From assembly GCA_024405815.1 (NCBI GenBank), contig JAKSNX010000005.1, positions 1-54,934 of the forward strand: a stretch of DNA of 54,934 bases. Direction: 5' to 3'. The stretch is from Paludibacteraceae bacterium. GTDB lineage: Bacteria > Bacteroidota > Bacteroidia > Bacteroidales > Paludibacteraceae. The notes beneath the pieces are model-generated. The model did not search any database and was not told where the DNA came from. It was given only the letters and a program-made list of their open reading frames with translations. Both the position numbers and the translations under genes were made by a program. Shown here piece after piece: positions 28,116-40,000 of this stretch (position 1 is the stretch's first letter; the number at the start of each line of letters is the position of its first letter).

Positions 28116-30968
28116 ATGAAAGAAATGCTATTACGCACATTTATAATATGTGCATTTTTAACTACTACAAATTTATTGTCAGCATCTATAGTTACACCTA
28201 TAAAAAACTATTATACTGATACTTATAATGCAGGTACACAAAATTGGCAAATTCACACACATAGGAACGGATGGATTTATTTTGCGAACAATAACGGACT
28301 GCTTGAGTTTGACGGAAACAACTGGGCTGCGTATAAGATAAAAGGGGCAAACGCAGTGGTCAGAGCAATGGAAATAAACTACACTAAAAATACAATATAT
28401 GCAGGTGGCGACAATGAATACGGATACTTTTCACCTACAGAGTTAGGCACATTGGCATACACATCACTATCTGAGCAGCTACCTGACAGCCTTAAGAATT
28501 TTGGGCAGGTATGGGGAATAGTACTGGGTGATGACTGCATATATGTACGTACAGACTACAAACTAATAAAGCACAATACTGACGGTACATTTAATGACAT
28601 TCCTACCAAAGGGCATGTATATGGAATAATAAAATCAGGTGAAACCATTTTTATAGATAGTCAGAACGGATTAGGAATAATAACAGGCAGTAGCATAAAC
28701 TCTGTTCAAGACAACGGACTGCTGAAAGACAAGGTGGTCAGAGGCATCTGTTGTTATGGCAACGGAGGCATTCTGATAGCAACACAAAAGAACGGCATTT
28801 TTATATATGACGGCGATTGCGTAAAACCGTTCCGCACAGATGTGGACAATATACTTATAGATGGTGATATATTCTCCATTACAGCCAACAACAACCATAT
28901 AGCATTAGGCTTTATAAATAAAGGTGTGGCAGTAACAGATATTGCAGGTAAAAACGTACAATGGTTCAACACCAAGAACGGACTTGCAAACAACACCATA
29001 TTAAGTATGGTATTTGACAATGTAGGCAACCTATGGTTAGGGCTTGACAATGGTATAGACCGTATATCATTCGGCTCTCCTACCCGATACCTATATGGAC
29101 GAGATAACTTTATGGGTGCCGGTTATGCGGCGTGTGTATATAACGGTGCCTTATATATAGGTACAAACCAAGGAGTTTTCAAGAGTTTAAACAAGGGTAA
29201 TGATTTCTCTGTAGTTACAGGCTGCACTGGTCAGATATGGAGCCTTGACATAATAGGCAACACTCTTATATGTAGTTCAGACAACGGACTATTTTATCTT
29301 AACGGAAATACACTTAGCCCAATAAGCACATCCACAGGGTTCTGGAGAGTCAGAAAACTTGCAAAAGTACCACTTGGTGCAGATAATGGCATTATTGCAG
29401 GCAGGTATTCAGGATTTGTTACTGTAACAAAAACAAACGGAAACTATACAATAAAAAAACTAAAGGGAATAGATGTAAACCCACGCATTTTTGAAATTGA
29501 CAAAAAAGGGAATATAATTCTATCAACAAACAACAAACTGCTATGCGGCACCATAAACAATGACACCATTGAGTATAAGGAGATAGCTGTTACACAAGAC
29601 GGCTCTTGGTCTATCCGCAAGATAGGCAACAACATAGTGGTATCATCTCCAACAACTGTAGCCACAATAAATGACAACTACAAACTTGACACAGGGAACC
29701 CGTTATTAGAAAAATTATCAGGTGCAGGGAACTATCCTTCAGTTGTCAAGACCGCTAACAGTAATCTCTGGTTTATAAAAGGAGACACCATTTTCATTCG
29801 CCATAACAATGGAAAACTTTACAATTTTATGGATAATGACGGACTTAGAGTGGGCGGATTTGAATCTCTGTTTGCACTACCAGATAACAATGTTTTGATT
29901 GGCAGCCATAAGGGATTTCTGATACCGGACACCACAGCCATCAAGAAATATGACAGAGCCCAAGCCTCAAACCCTATTGTAAGAAGGGTGCTGATAACAA
30001 CAGTGAAAGACTCTATTGTCTATGGACAATCATTTACCAACATAGATAAAGATGTGGTTTTGGATTATAAATACAACTCTCTTAGATTTATTATGGGCGG
30101 TGCAGGTGTCACATCATACTCACATATCAAATACTCCTATATGCTTGAGCCTATAGAGAAACATTATGGGGCGTACCTATCAAGCAACTCTAAAGAATAC
30201 ACTAATTTAGACGGTGGCAGTTACACGCTTCATATCAAGTGTAAAAACTCTTTTACAGGCAAAGAGGGCTATACTACCTATAAATTTAAAGTTAATCCCC
30301 CATTCTACCGCAGTTGGTGGGCATACATTATTTACGCAATCATAATATTGGCAATATTATATATGCTTTATCTTATCTTACACAACAGAGTACAACAGAG
30401 CAAACGCAAGCTGGAGATAGAGAAAGACCGTGAGATTTTGGCATGCCAACGCACCATAAATGAAGAGCGTTTGATAAAAGAGAAAGAGATACTTACCCTA
30501 AAGAATGAGCAGACAGAGATAAACCTAAAGCTAAAGACCAAGGAACTTGCTAACATTACATTAAGCAGAATTAACCATAACGACACCCTATCCAGCATTA
30601 AGGCAGACCTTAAGAAAATAGCCACTGCTATAAAAAGTGGTGATTATAACGGTGCCAACAGTAAGATATTGGCATTACAGACCAATATATCAGAGAATAT
30701 GGACACAGATGTTGACTGGAACAAATTTGAAGATGACTTTAACGTAACGCACCTTAATTTCATAACCAAACTTAAAGAGGCATACCCTAACCTTACAAAA
30801 AAAGAGATTAAGTTATGCGTTTATATAAAAATGGGATTGCTTACAAAAGAGATAGCACCACTTATGAACATAAGCGTAAGGGGAGCTGAAATGCTAAGGT
30901 TCAGAATGCGTAAGAAGATGGGCGTTAACTCCGATGTGGACCTCACCACACTTTTTGAAAGACTATAA
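28116..30968 (+). CDS. Membrane-spanning propeller/Y_Y_Y/LuxR-type regulator of the glucan locus
   Basis: 950 residues. A signal or anchor segment (1-24) is followed by a periplasmic beta-propeller of two-component-propeller (Reg_prop) repeats (about 30-600; NGWIYFANNNGLLEFDGNNW, MVFDNVGNLWLGLDNGIDRI). Then come a Y_Y_Y domain (about 640-725), one transmembrane helix (WWAYIIYAIIILAILYMLYL), a charged coiled coil (about 755-815), and a C-terminal HTH of LuxR type (893-950; LTKKEIKLCVYIKMGL, TKEIAPLMNISVRGAEMLR). There is no histidine kinase or receiver domain, so it differs from hybrid two-component systems and resembles one-component SusR-like sensors. It probably senses a beta-gluco-oligosaccharide in the periplasm and activates the adjacent operon. 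Confidence 0.88.
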   Translation: MKEMLLRTFIICAFLTTTNLLSASIVTPIKNYYTDTYNAGTQNWQIHTHRNGWIYFANNNGLLEFDGNNWAAYKIKGANAVVRAMEINYTKNTIYAGGDNEYGYFSPTELGTLAYTSLSEQLPDSLKNFGQVWGIVLGDDCIYVRTDYKLIKHNTDGTFNDIPTKGHVYGIIKSGETIFIDSQNGLGIITGSSINSVQDNGLLKDKVVRGICCYGNGGILIATQKNGIFIYDGDCVKPFRTDVDNILIDGDIFSITANNNHIALGFINKGVAVTDIAGKNVQWFNTKNGLANNTILSMVFDNVGNLWLGLDNGIDRISFGSPTRYLYGRDNFMGAGYAACVYNGALYIGTNQGVFKSLNKGNDFSVVTGCTGQIWSLDIIGNTLICSSDNGLFYLNGNTLSPISTSTGFWRVRKLAKVPLGADNGIIAGRYSGFVTVTKTNGNYTIKKLKGIDVNPRIFEIDKKGNIILSTNNKLLCGTINNDTIEYKEIAVTQDGSWSIRKIGNNIVVSSPTTVATINDNYKLDTGNPLLEKLSGAGNYPSVVKTANSNLWFIKGDTIFIRHNNGKLYNFMDNDGLRVGGFESLFALPDNNVLIGSHKGFLIPDTTAIKKYDRAQASNPIVRRVLITTVKDSIVYGQSFTNIDKDVVLDYKYNSLRFIMGGAGVTSYSHIKYSYMLEPIEKHYGAYLSSNSKEYTNLDGGSYTLHIKCKNSFTGKEGYTTYKFKVNPPFYRSWWAYIIYAIIILAILYMLYLILHNRVQQSKRKLEIEKDREILACQRTINEERLIKEKEILTLKNEQTEINLKLKTKELANITLSRINHNDTLSSIKADLKKIATAIKSGDYNGANSKILALQTNISENMDTDVDWNKFEDDFNVTHLNFITKLKEAYPNLTKKEIKLCVYIKMGLLTKEIAPLMNISVRGAEMLRFRMRKKMGVNSDVDLTTLFERL

Positions 30969-30987
30969 AGTCATACTTTTATAAATA

Positions 30988-31020
30988 GAAATTGCCACCG
31001 CAATTAGCGGTGGCAATTTC
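30988..31020. terminator. Bidirectional terminator between convergent genes
   Basis: A perfect 14-bp stem (GAAATTGCCACCGC with GCGGTGGCAATTTC, 5-base loop) lies between the convergent stops at 30968 and 31044. The A/T-rich stem ends supply short T-runs in both directions. Confidence 0.75.
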
Positions 31021-31043
31021 CATCATAATTATTAACCTATATA

Positions 31044-33848
31044 TTATTTGGCAACACTTATAGAGTAAGTTTTGTCAGCACAAATAATCAAATATGTACC
31101 ATTAAGAGTGCCGTTTTGTGCAGTAACATCTACACCTATCAGATTCTTTATTATAAACGGCTTATTGCAGAACACCGTACCATTCTGTGCATAAACATCG
31201 GGGTTCTTAACCTCATTAGCGGCAGTTGCCTGTTGAGTTGTAAACTCACCACTATCGCTTATAATAACAGGCTCTTCAGCATCAAAATCGGCAGACGCCT
31301 CAATTAGAATACCGTATGTGGTGCTTGGCTGCAATCCTGTAATTGTAAGTGGGTGACAATCTGTAAACGCAACAGGGTCAGATGGAACACCCTCTACACT
31401 TAATGTGTAGCGATACTGATAATCCTTGTACATAATGCAACGGTTATCTATCTCAATCTCAGCATCTGTATCACTTACACCCTCAGCAGACAATATTGTA
31501 ATAGAATAAGGAGCCTCACAGCAGCAACTACCGTATGTATGTATAAGAGTAACGCCCAACTCGTACGCATTCGGATTAATCTCAGTACTCCAAGCCACCA
31601 CACCGTTAAATGTTATTACAGCACCCTCAGGAATTTCTGCATTCTCTTTAAGTGTAAATACCATTGATGTCAAACCTTCCTCAAATACAGGTTGATTAAA
31701 ATATGTGGAAGCGGCTTCTGAATTAACCTTATAGTTACCTATTTGGGTAAGACCCTCATTACGGAACATAAGTTCAGCCTCATCCGATGATAATGAAACC
31801 ACCAAGTTACCATCAAGAGATGTCTCCATACTAACACCTATGTTACTGTCACCGCTTGTAAACGGAACCTTGCAGGACTCAGAACTTGTTCCCTTTGTGG
31901 TAATGGTTATCACCTCAGATTCATATCTCTCCATCTCCTCAAACGATGGGGTTGCAGCCTCAAATACAACCTCGTACGAATGCTCAGGTGTAAGGTCTGT
32001 CAACTGATAGACATTACCCTCTCCTGCTACATCTGTATAGTCATCTGTAGAGTCTGCCAAACGATACTTGAAGTTATACTGGTATGTATAGCCGTCATTC
32101 TCAAGGCACTTGGCAGAAGTCATAAATGAAGCATCATACTTACCTATATTTAAGGTTTCAATACGCATAACACCTATAGCACAGCAGAATGTACCGTAGG
32201 TGTGCATAAAGCCTGCAAACTGCTCCTGATTATCAACCCAACGGGTGGTATTGCCCTCTTTCCAAACTATCTTGCCATTGCCTGCAAGTTTAATCACAGC
32301 ACCCTCAGGCATAGTTACACCTTCTTTCAACATCAATGTAGCAGTACGCATATCGGCAGAAAGCTCTATATCACTGAAATAATCTGATGCAGGAGCATCC
32401 ATAATTAGTGACGGAGCCTCCACTGCATAGTAATTAATGTCAGAAGCCATAGCCTCCTTTACAAATACCGCCCCATCATAGTAACTGCTGGTTATAGCCA
32501 AAGCCACATTTCCTGTTGGCAATGTCTCCATACTTACACCTATCCAATAGGTAATATCGGCGGTAAACTGACGGTCACAAACCTCACTGCCGGCGGTCTC
32601 TGTCTGGAACTCTACAGGAGCAGAAGCCACAGTCTCTTGTGGCTCTTCAAACGATGGATATGCTCCCTCTACCACTACATAATACTTACCACCTTGTTTA
32701 AGACCTGTAATAGTATATGGATTAGCGGTAATAACAGCACCATCCTCTACATATTTATAATCCTGCTCATCTATTCCACGATACTTAATCTTAATCTCAG
32801 CACCCTCCATAAAATAAGTCAAGTCATAGTTGACATCGGCGGTATAAAGGCCTTCATTATCAACCTTAACTTTAATAGTGTTACCCAAAATGCATTCTGT
32901 ACCTATCTTGTAACGGAAAGGATACGGTCCCCAAACATTACCATCACCGCCTTCTATTCTCCACTCTATGTTTTGGTCATAGTTTGTAAGAACAAGGTCT
33001 TCTGGTATTGTAACACCATTTATAGGGGTGAATGTAACCACTTGGTCTGATTTAACCCTTGTATAGAACTCACTTGCCTGTTTACCACATACAGTAAAGT
33101 CAGACTCAGACGATACATACATATTTTCAGGGCTGAAACCATTATTACGATAGTATGCCATATTACCAACAGGGCTGCCGTCTGCATTGGAATTGATAGC
33201 AAATGTAATAACACCGTTATCATCTGTAGCGGCAGTTATATAGGCATACTGATTATCAGCATTGCCTATAGGAGTTGAGCAAACTGCTGTAAGCTCAGGC
33301 TTGTCACTATAGGTACCGTAGGTATATAGAAAATAATCACTGAACACACCTGCGTGAACCTCTGTAGAGCGTGATTCCCCATTATAGTTATACATAAAGC
33401 CTTGCAGATAGCAAATTTTAGAACCTACAGGCACATCTACACCCTCTTTTGGCACAAGCTCAAAGTAATCTAAGCCATCCACCTTATCAACCATAGCACC
33501 ATCTGCGGTCATTTTTTTGGTTTGAAAATACTCTCTAAGCCCCTTGTTTCCACCTTGTGTCCAAAGCAGAGCCTTATCGCTATCCACAATAAGACCTTGG
33601 TCACGCCAAGATACGGCGGTCTCATCAGCAGACTCAATCTTGAACGCCACATTGCCTGACTCCAATGTAGATACAGTAAGCTTAAACGGTTTAGGGTCTG
33701 AGGCTGGGTTGGAGAAATCCCTGATAATCAAAGACTCCACATACTCAGAACCAGGGCGTAATGCCACATCAGCAAACGCACTTTGGCTTATACATAATGC
33801 AGCGGCGGCACCAGCAAGCCACATCACTTTAGTAAAGATTTTTCTCAT
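31044..33848 (-). CDS. Secreted repeat protein with SMET/TYGxxCC modules
   Basis: 934 residues from the start at 33848 (MRKIFTKVMWLAGAAAALCISQSAFA signal peptide). The N-terminal ~320 residues (RPGSEYVESLIIRD, AFAINSNADGSPVGNMAYY) match the start of the 2414-aa protein encoded just upstream. Two copies of a two-part module follow. Each begins with a C-containing strand and a GVSMET..GN motif, and contains YFxxP or YFSD and a motif for exposed loops (VTMPEGAVIKLAG). Each ends with HTYGTFCC or HTYGSCCC and is followed by an FnIII-like segment (LTPEHSYEVVFEA, LQPSTTYGILIEA). The C-terminal ~50 residues (VYAQNGTVFCNKPFIIKNL to YSISVAK) resemble a diverged T9SS type A tail. No catalytic residues recognised; the module family is unknown to me. 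A surface or matrix role is inferred. Confidence 0.8.
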   Translation of the reverse strand: MRKIFTKVMWLAGAAAALCISQSAFADVALRPGSEYVESLIIRDFSNPASDPKPFKLTVSTLESGNVAFKIESADETAVSWRDQGLIVDSDKALLWTQGGNKGLREYFQTKKMTADGAMVDKVDGLDYFELVPKEGVDVPVGSKICYLQGFMYNYNGESRSTEVHAGVFSDYFLYTYGTYSDKPELTAVCSTPIGNADNQYAYITAATDDNGVITFAINSNADGSPVGNMAYYRNNGFSPENMYVSSESDFTVCGKQASEFYTRVKSDQVVTFTPINGVTIPEDLVLTNYDQNIEWRIEGGDGNVWGPYPFRYKIGTECILGNTIKVKVDNEGLYTADVNYDLTYFMEGAEIKIKYRGIDEQDYKYVEDGAVITANPYTITGLKQGGKYYVVVEGAYPSFEEPQETVASAPVEFQTETAGSEVCDRQFTADITYWIGVSMETLPTGNVALAITSSYYDGAVFVKEAMASDINYYAVEAPSLIMDAPASDYFSDIELSADMRTATLMLKEGVTMPEGAVIKLAGNGKIVWKEGNTTRWVDNQEQFAGFMHTYGTFCCAIGVMRIETLNIGKYDASFMTSAKCLENDGYTYQYNFKYRLADSTDDYTDVAGEGNVYQLTDLTPEHSYEVVFEAATPSFEEMERYESEVITITTKGTSSESCKVPFTSGDSNIGVSMETSLDGNLVVSLSSDEAELMFRNEGLTQIGNYKVNSEAASTYFNQPVFEEGLTSMVFTLKENAEIPEGAVITFNGVVAWSTEINPNAYELGVTLIHTYGSCCCEAPYSITILSAEGVSDTDAEIEIDNRCIMYKDYQYRYTLSVEGVPSDPVAFTDCHPLTITGLQPSTTYGILIEASADFDAEEPVIISDSGEFTTQQATAANEVKNPDVYAQNGTVFCNKPFIIKNLIGVDVTAQNGTLNGTYLIICADKTYSISVAK

Positions 33849-33865
33849 AGTATAAAAATTTAGAT

Positions 33866-33892
33866 ACACCACTGGCTATACACCAGTGGTGT
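33866..33892 (-). terminator. Hairpin after the 44-codon gene
   Basis: A perfect 10-bp stem (ACACCACTGG with CCAGTGGTGT, 7-base loop), followed on the minus strand by ATCTAAATTTTTATAC. It sits between the small gene and the 934-aa gene and could terminate, or partly attenuate, the long transcript. Confidence 0.6.
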
Positions 33893-33913
33893 GAGGTTAA
33901 TATATTTTATTAC

Positions 33914-34048
33914 TCACCAAATGGAAATACCACCAAACGTTGGGTCAGCAGATGTTCCCAAAGAACCTACCCAAGTATGTCCTAAACAATCACACTCCAT
34001 TTCCAATTGTATGGTGTTAATCTCAGGTTTTTTATATTTCTGTTTCAT
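33914..34048 (-). CDS. 44-residue YKKP-family small peptide
   Basis: A complete small gene from ATG at 34048 to TGA at 33914, 33 bases after the stop of the 2414-aa gene and on the same strand. The peptide begins MKQKYKKPEINTIQLEMEC, has a CDC motif, and ends with a Gly/Ser/Thr-rich, uncharged-looking tail finishing in GGISIW. There is no signal peptide. Its N-terminal half aligns with the 34-residue peptide encoded at 49609-49713 (YKKP, IQ.E.E.C), which also follows a giant surface-protein gene. Two independent copies with the same position and conserved start argue for a real gene. The pattern (conserved basic/charged first half, variable second half) recalls a leader-core precursor, but no maturation enzyme is visible nearby. 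Function unknown. Confidence 0.7.
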   Translation of the reverse strand: MKQKYKKPEINTIQLEMECDCLGHTWVGSLGTSADPTFGGISIW

Positions 34049-34081
34049 ATCTATAAATTTTGTATTCTACTTAATATTATA

Positions 34082-37000
34082 TCAATCAACAATTATCTTT
34101 ACGTTAGACTCACCAACCTTAACAATATATGTACCCTTTTGTACTTCTATTGTCACCTCTGAACCGTTAGCAACTCCGCTTGCCACATTAAAGAACATAT
34201 TATTTACCACATACTCTTCACCACCGTTCAAGCCCTTGATTGATATCTTGCCATCCTTAGCGGAAATAACTATATTCCCTATTGTTTCTGTTTCGGTTGG
34301 TATATCTTCTACAACTATCTTTATACCATAGCCTGCGTTAATGCCCTTAGCAAGAGCTAACACATACTCACCATTTGCAAAGTCAAATACATCTACACCA
34401 TTCTTTGTAAGAATGATGCTTTGTCCCTCTACAAACTTATCGGCAAACAACTTATAATTACCAGCCTTAGGAGCATAAATGCCAAGTCCGGCGTATGCCT
34501 CGCCTCCGCTTACCATAAGGTCTGCACAAGACAAATCCAAACCGTATGCACCAAGCCACATTGAAACATAGTTGCCAGACTTATATGTTCCCATCTTAAC
34601 AAGGTCTTTACCCATATTGTAAGAATCTGTAGATTCAGTTGATGCAGAAACATAGCAGTAGTCACTTGTTCCATTGCCTGATATATTCAACTTAAATGGA
34701 TTAACAATAATCTCCGCTGACTTAAGTTGAGCCGCACTTAATGTTACTGTAGGTGCTGCTTCTGAACTCTGCAAGAACACTGCTGTACCAGGATTAAATG
34801 AAGTCTCATTCAATAAATATGGATTATATGAATCAGAAATAGACTGATATACCAATCCGTATGCAATTCCATCACAACTCATTTTAACTGAATACAACTG
34901 ATTGTTACCTATACCATTCCAGCCAAAGTCTGTCACATCAGATGAACTGCCTGTATAATAAGTAAGAGGTATTATATTGTCTGCAAACAACTCTGCCTTA
35001 TTAGCCGCCTTAAAGCGAATGTTGTTATTTTGAGCAAAGTGATTTATAATATAGTGATATGTAGTACCTGCTTTAAGTACAGTTGATGGGTCTTCCAAAT
35101 ACTGCCAACCTGTTTCACCGTTAGCACGTGCAACACTGTTATATTCAGTTATGGCAACCTCATCATCAAACGCAAGGTTCTCGTGTGCCTCTGTTGCGGC
35201 ATTGTACATATCCGTTACCTTAACATCAAATGGCAATGACAATGAGTACCACATTCTCTTGCTTGATGGCTCAAACTGCTTGTCAAAGTAGGCGTTGCCA
35301 TTAACCACTACATTGTAACCGTTTGGCAACAACTGACCTGATGTTGTAACACCTGATTTAAGAATCAAGTCATCGCAGCCTAAATTACCAGCCAAATTAA
35401 GTGTGTAACCATCACCAATTGTAACGTTACCCATACTGAATCCGTCTGCATTTACATTAAGATTCTTGGTAACATTCAAATCATCATCAATACTTTGTAA
35501 CAACCTGATTACATCATCCTCACCTGCTGCGGCTACAGCCTCTTCCATTGTGTCATAGTAGTTATCACCTATTCTTATAGGAGATGTTACACACATAGTA
35601 CCGTAACTGAATTCCATATTTAATCCGGCAACAGTAATATCTGTAACGTAATCATCCGAGCCATCGTATGACCAAGATATTACACCTGCATATTTAATTC
35701 TTGTTCCTAATGGAATTGATTTTCCTGACTTCAACTTGAATATTGATTTTTTATCTGAATGTTCAGGTGTTCCTTCAAAATATTCGGTAGCATTTTCTTC
35801 TCCAACAGAATATCCAGACAATTTCCAATCAAGACTAGATACATCACTGCGGAACTTAACTTTATCTCCGCTTATTGAAACCACCAAATCACCGCCATCA
35901 TTGGTTTCCAAACTAATATAGCAAGTAGATTTTTTTAATGCACCAGGACCAACTGCAACATTACAAACATCACTTTGATGATTTAAGGTTGAGAAATATA
36001 CTGTCCAACTGCTAACTGCACCAGCAGAGAAATCAGGATATCCAACCTCAAGTACTGCCTCATAGTCTGTGCCAGCGGAAAGATTTGTGATTTCATATAC
36101 ACTTTGGAATGAAGTTGCAGCAATTGTATAATCTCCTGTAGTGCCTGCCTTCCTGTATTTTAATCTGTAAACATAAGGTTCACCTGCAATACTCTTATTA
36201 TTAGCGGTTATTGTTGCAGTCTCAAATGCAACTGAAGCAACCTCTGCTCTTACCAAACCTTTAGCAGTGCAATAAGAACCGTATGTATAAGAGAACCCAG
36301 CAAATTGAGCGGCTTCTTGTGTATATTTAGTTCCTCCATCTGCGAACCATACCAGTTTATAATTATTCTCTGTCAAAGTGATTTTTGCATTATCCGGCAG
36401 AGGACTTATGCATTTCATTGTAGATGTCAAAGCATCATCTGAGAGAACAGGACTACTAAAGTATGTAGAAGCATCTCCTCCGTTAACCTTATAGAAACTA
36501 ATGTCAGTAATCATGTGACCATTCTCATCTGAAAACTTAACATCATCATACTCACAGTGATTGTTAATAGAAATAAGCACATCACCATTACCTAATGTTT
36601 CAAAGTCTATACCTATTGCATAATCACCTTGTCCATTTGTGCTAAATATTCTATCGCATACCTCACTACTCTTAGATAGAGTGGTAAACTCAACCTCTGC
36701 ACGCTCCTCTATGGTTGGATTCTCAAAACTTGGATAAGCAGCCTCTGCAACCGCAACGTATGTTGCACCACTCAACAGATTATCCAACATATACAATCCA
36801 TTATCTGCTCTGCCCTCTATTACTGTTTCTATAGCAGAATCCTTTAACTTATAAGTTAATTTATATTCATAGCCATTTCCAAAAATACAACCATCATATA
36901 TTTGAATATTTGCTGTATTATATGATATGTCTTTTGCTTTTGACAGCAAATTCTTGCCATCAGCACAACATACTGTATGATATGTGTATTTAAAGTCTGC

Positions 37001-40000
37001 GAATTGCTCATTATCACCAGTAATATAATGGAATACACCATCTACATCCCATCTGATACCGCCTCCAGCTTCGCCTGTCATAGTAATAACAGCATTATCT
37101 GCTATAGAAGCATCTATTAGCTTTATAGTAGCAGACTTACCATCAGCAGCCACCACTGGGTCTGCAAAATATGTAGATGCCGCTTCACCATCAACTAAAT
37201 ACCAATTGATACTATTCAACATACGTTCATTATACAATACACTTTCATGACTTTGACCCACAAGAGATATCTTAATATCACCATTTTGCAAAGTCTCCAT
37301 TGAAAGGTTAATAGTATAGTCACCATCTTTATACAATTTGTCACATATCTCGCTGCCTGGCATTTCTGTAGCAAACTCCACCTTATTAGATTGTACAAAG
37401 ACCTCTGCGTTAGCAAAACTTGGGTAAGCAGCCTCAACTACTGCCTCATAGTTAGTGCCACTCATAAGGTCACTTAACATATAAACGCCAAATTCTGGTC
37501 TGCCATCAACCACTGCCACTGAAGACGGTGTATCTTTAATTTGATACTTAATACGATACTGATATTCATCATTTATTATGCAATCATCTTGAATCTCAAC
37601 TGATGCAGTATGCTTTCCTATTGATGCAACTGTAGCACGCAAAGCACCAAGTGAGCAACAATATGTACCGTATGTATATGAGAAATTATTAAATTGATCA
37701 CTATTTATAATCCAATGATTACCATTATTTGCAAACCATACTAGTTTATTATTATTACCTGCAATAGTAATTACTGCATTATCTGGTAGAGGATTTATAC
37801 ATTTCATAGTAGATGTTAATCCGTCTGCAGAAAGTACAGGCTGTGCAAAATAGTTAGATGCCGCCACTCCGTTAACTTTAAAGAATTCATTGCTTGTAGC
37901 AATATGTCCAGCCTCGTTAACAAACTTAACATCATCATATCCACAATGGCTACTTATAGACATAAGCACATCTCCATTAAGCAAAGTTTCAAGACTTAAG
38001 CCTATTTGATACTCACTATTCATGTGAAACTCTCTATCACAAACCTCACCACTATAATCCGAAGTGGTAAAATTAGCACTAATAGTATAATCAGGCTCAG
38101 TAGCACCTGGATACACCGCCTCATAAACAACCTCATACTCTACTCCGCTTATCAAATTGTTTAGGTTATATATTCCGCTTGGTTGATAAGGAAGAGTTGA
38201 GTACTCTGCTGTGGAACCTGCTATTTTATATTTGAAATTGTAGTTATAGTCTTGGTCTTGTAAGCAGAAATTAGAAGCACTTACAGTAGCAGAAGACTGA
38301 GTTATGTTATCAACTGTCAGCTTTAACTCCTTACCAGCCTCACAGCAAGCTGTTCCGTATGTATGCTGGATTTTCTTGTTATCAACCCACTCGTCAGGAT
38401 TGTTATCTGTTTTCCAAAGAATTTGACCATTATACTCAATCTTATCAATATTAGATAAATGAGCGGTGGTTTTTGGTGTCAATGTAATGGATTTATAGTC
38501 AGCAGCAACAGCAATTGATTCAAAATAATTAGATGCGGCAGCACCATTTACAGTGTAGCGGCTTAATATATGCATACCGTTATCACCGCTATTAGTACGG
38601 AACCTTGTATTATTATCACCTTCAATAGATACCACAACATTGCCAAGCATATCTGTCTCCATACTTATATAGCAAGTTGTATTATATTTATAAGAAAGGT
38701 TGCAAGATTCACTTATTATATCACTGCAATAGTTGCCGTAAGTAAATACGGGTTTTGTTTCAAGTACAACATAAGCATCATTATTTACATCTGACCTCCA
38801 TACCATGTGTGTACTATTGAGCTTGATTTTTGACCCGGCAGGTATGTCTGCTTTCTTTTTAAATACAGCAACTGTTTTAAAACCTGACAACACAAAATCC
38901 TCAAAATAATTAGAAGCTTCCGTTTCTGTTCCGTCAGGTAATATTACCTTATAATTTGAAATTTTATGTGCACTGGGGCCGTCGTCTCTAAAACTCAAAT
39001 TGTTCTCTGGTGTTCTTGTATTAAATATTGATGTTACAAGATCTCCCTGCAAAGATGTTTCCATTATTATGGAAATATAGCTATTCCCACTATTATACTC
39101 CACGTGTCCACACACCTCATTACCTTTAATTCTTACAAGAAATTTCTGGACATTGCTTGTGATAATATTTTCCGGATTACCAATTTGCACCGCCTCATAA
39201 AAATATTCATACTCCTGTCCATACTCTAATTTTGATAACACATATTCATGCTTGCCTATGGTACCAGGCACGCTTGTATATTCAGTTTCACCATACTTCC
39301 TGTATTTTAAGCTGAAACTATATTCATTACCATCATCAACCAAGCACGCATTTGAAGTGTGAATTGTTGCGGTTGTTCCTGTTACATCTACAACCTCTGC
39401 CTTAATTGGTTCTAAATTACAGCACACTGTGCCGTAGGTATATGACACTGTTACACTACCAGTATTTCTATCTGTATTTGATTCATTCCATCCAATCGTA
39501 CCTGTAAATGTAAGTTTAGCATTAGCAGGCATCACAGCCCCTGGTATAAGCTTAATTGTAGCAATAGGATTCTTATAAGCATACTCAATATTGCTAAAAT
39601 AAACATTTGCCTTTTCATTACCAACTTTCCAAATTCCATCAGAAAGAGATGATGTACGCACAAATTGTTCGTTTTTAAATCCTATATTGGTTTTATCTCC
39701 AGCAGCATTTGCAGCAATTGAAAGAATAACATCCCCATTAGTAGCGGTTTCCATACTTAGATAAGCCCGTACAGTACCACCACCATTCAACTCTACAGAG
39801 CACACATCACTACCATTAGATAATGTTGAGAAAGATGTATTTTGAGATATTTGTTCCGTAGGGTCATCAAACGTAGGTGCTGCAGCATCAATTTTTACAT
39901 CATATAGGGTACCTGCAGTCAGACCTTCAAGTGTATATGGTAAAGCAACTATTCCCAATTCTGTATATGACGGGGCTCCACTCTCTTTGTAAGAAAGTTT

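Noticed and set aside
28116..30968. Hybrid two-component sensor/regulator
   Set aside because: Propeller and Y_Y_Y domains suggest it, but no histidine kinase, ATPase or receiver domain is present; only a coiled coil and a LuxR-type HTH follow the membrane helix.
33914..34048. The small YKKP gene as a chance frame
   Set aside because: A second gene with the same start sequence and the same position exists at 49609-49713, which makes chance unlikely.
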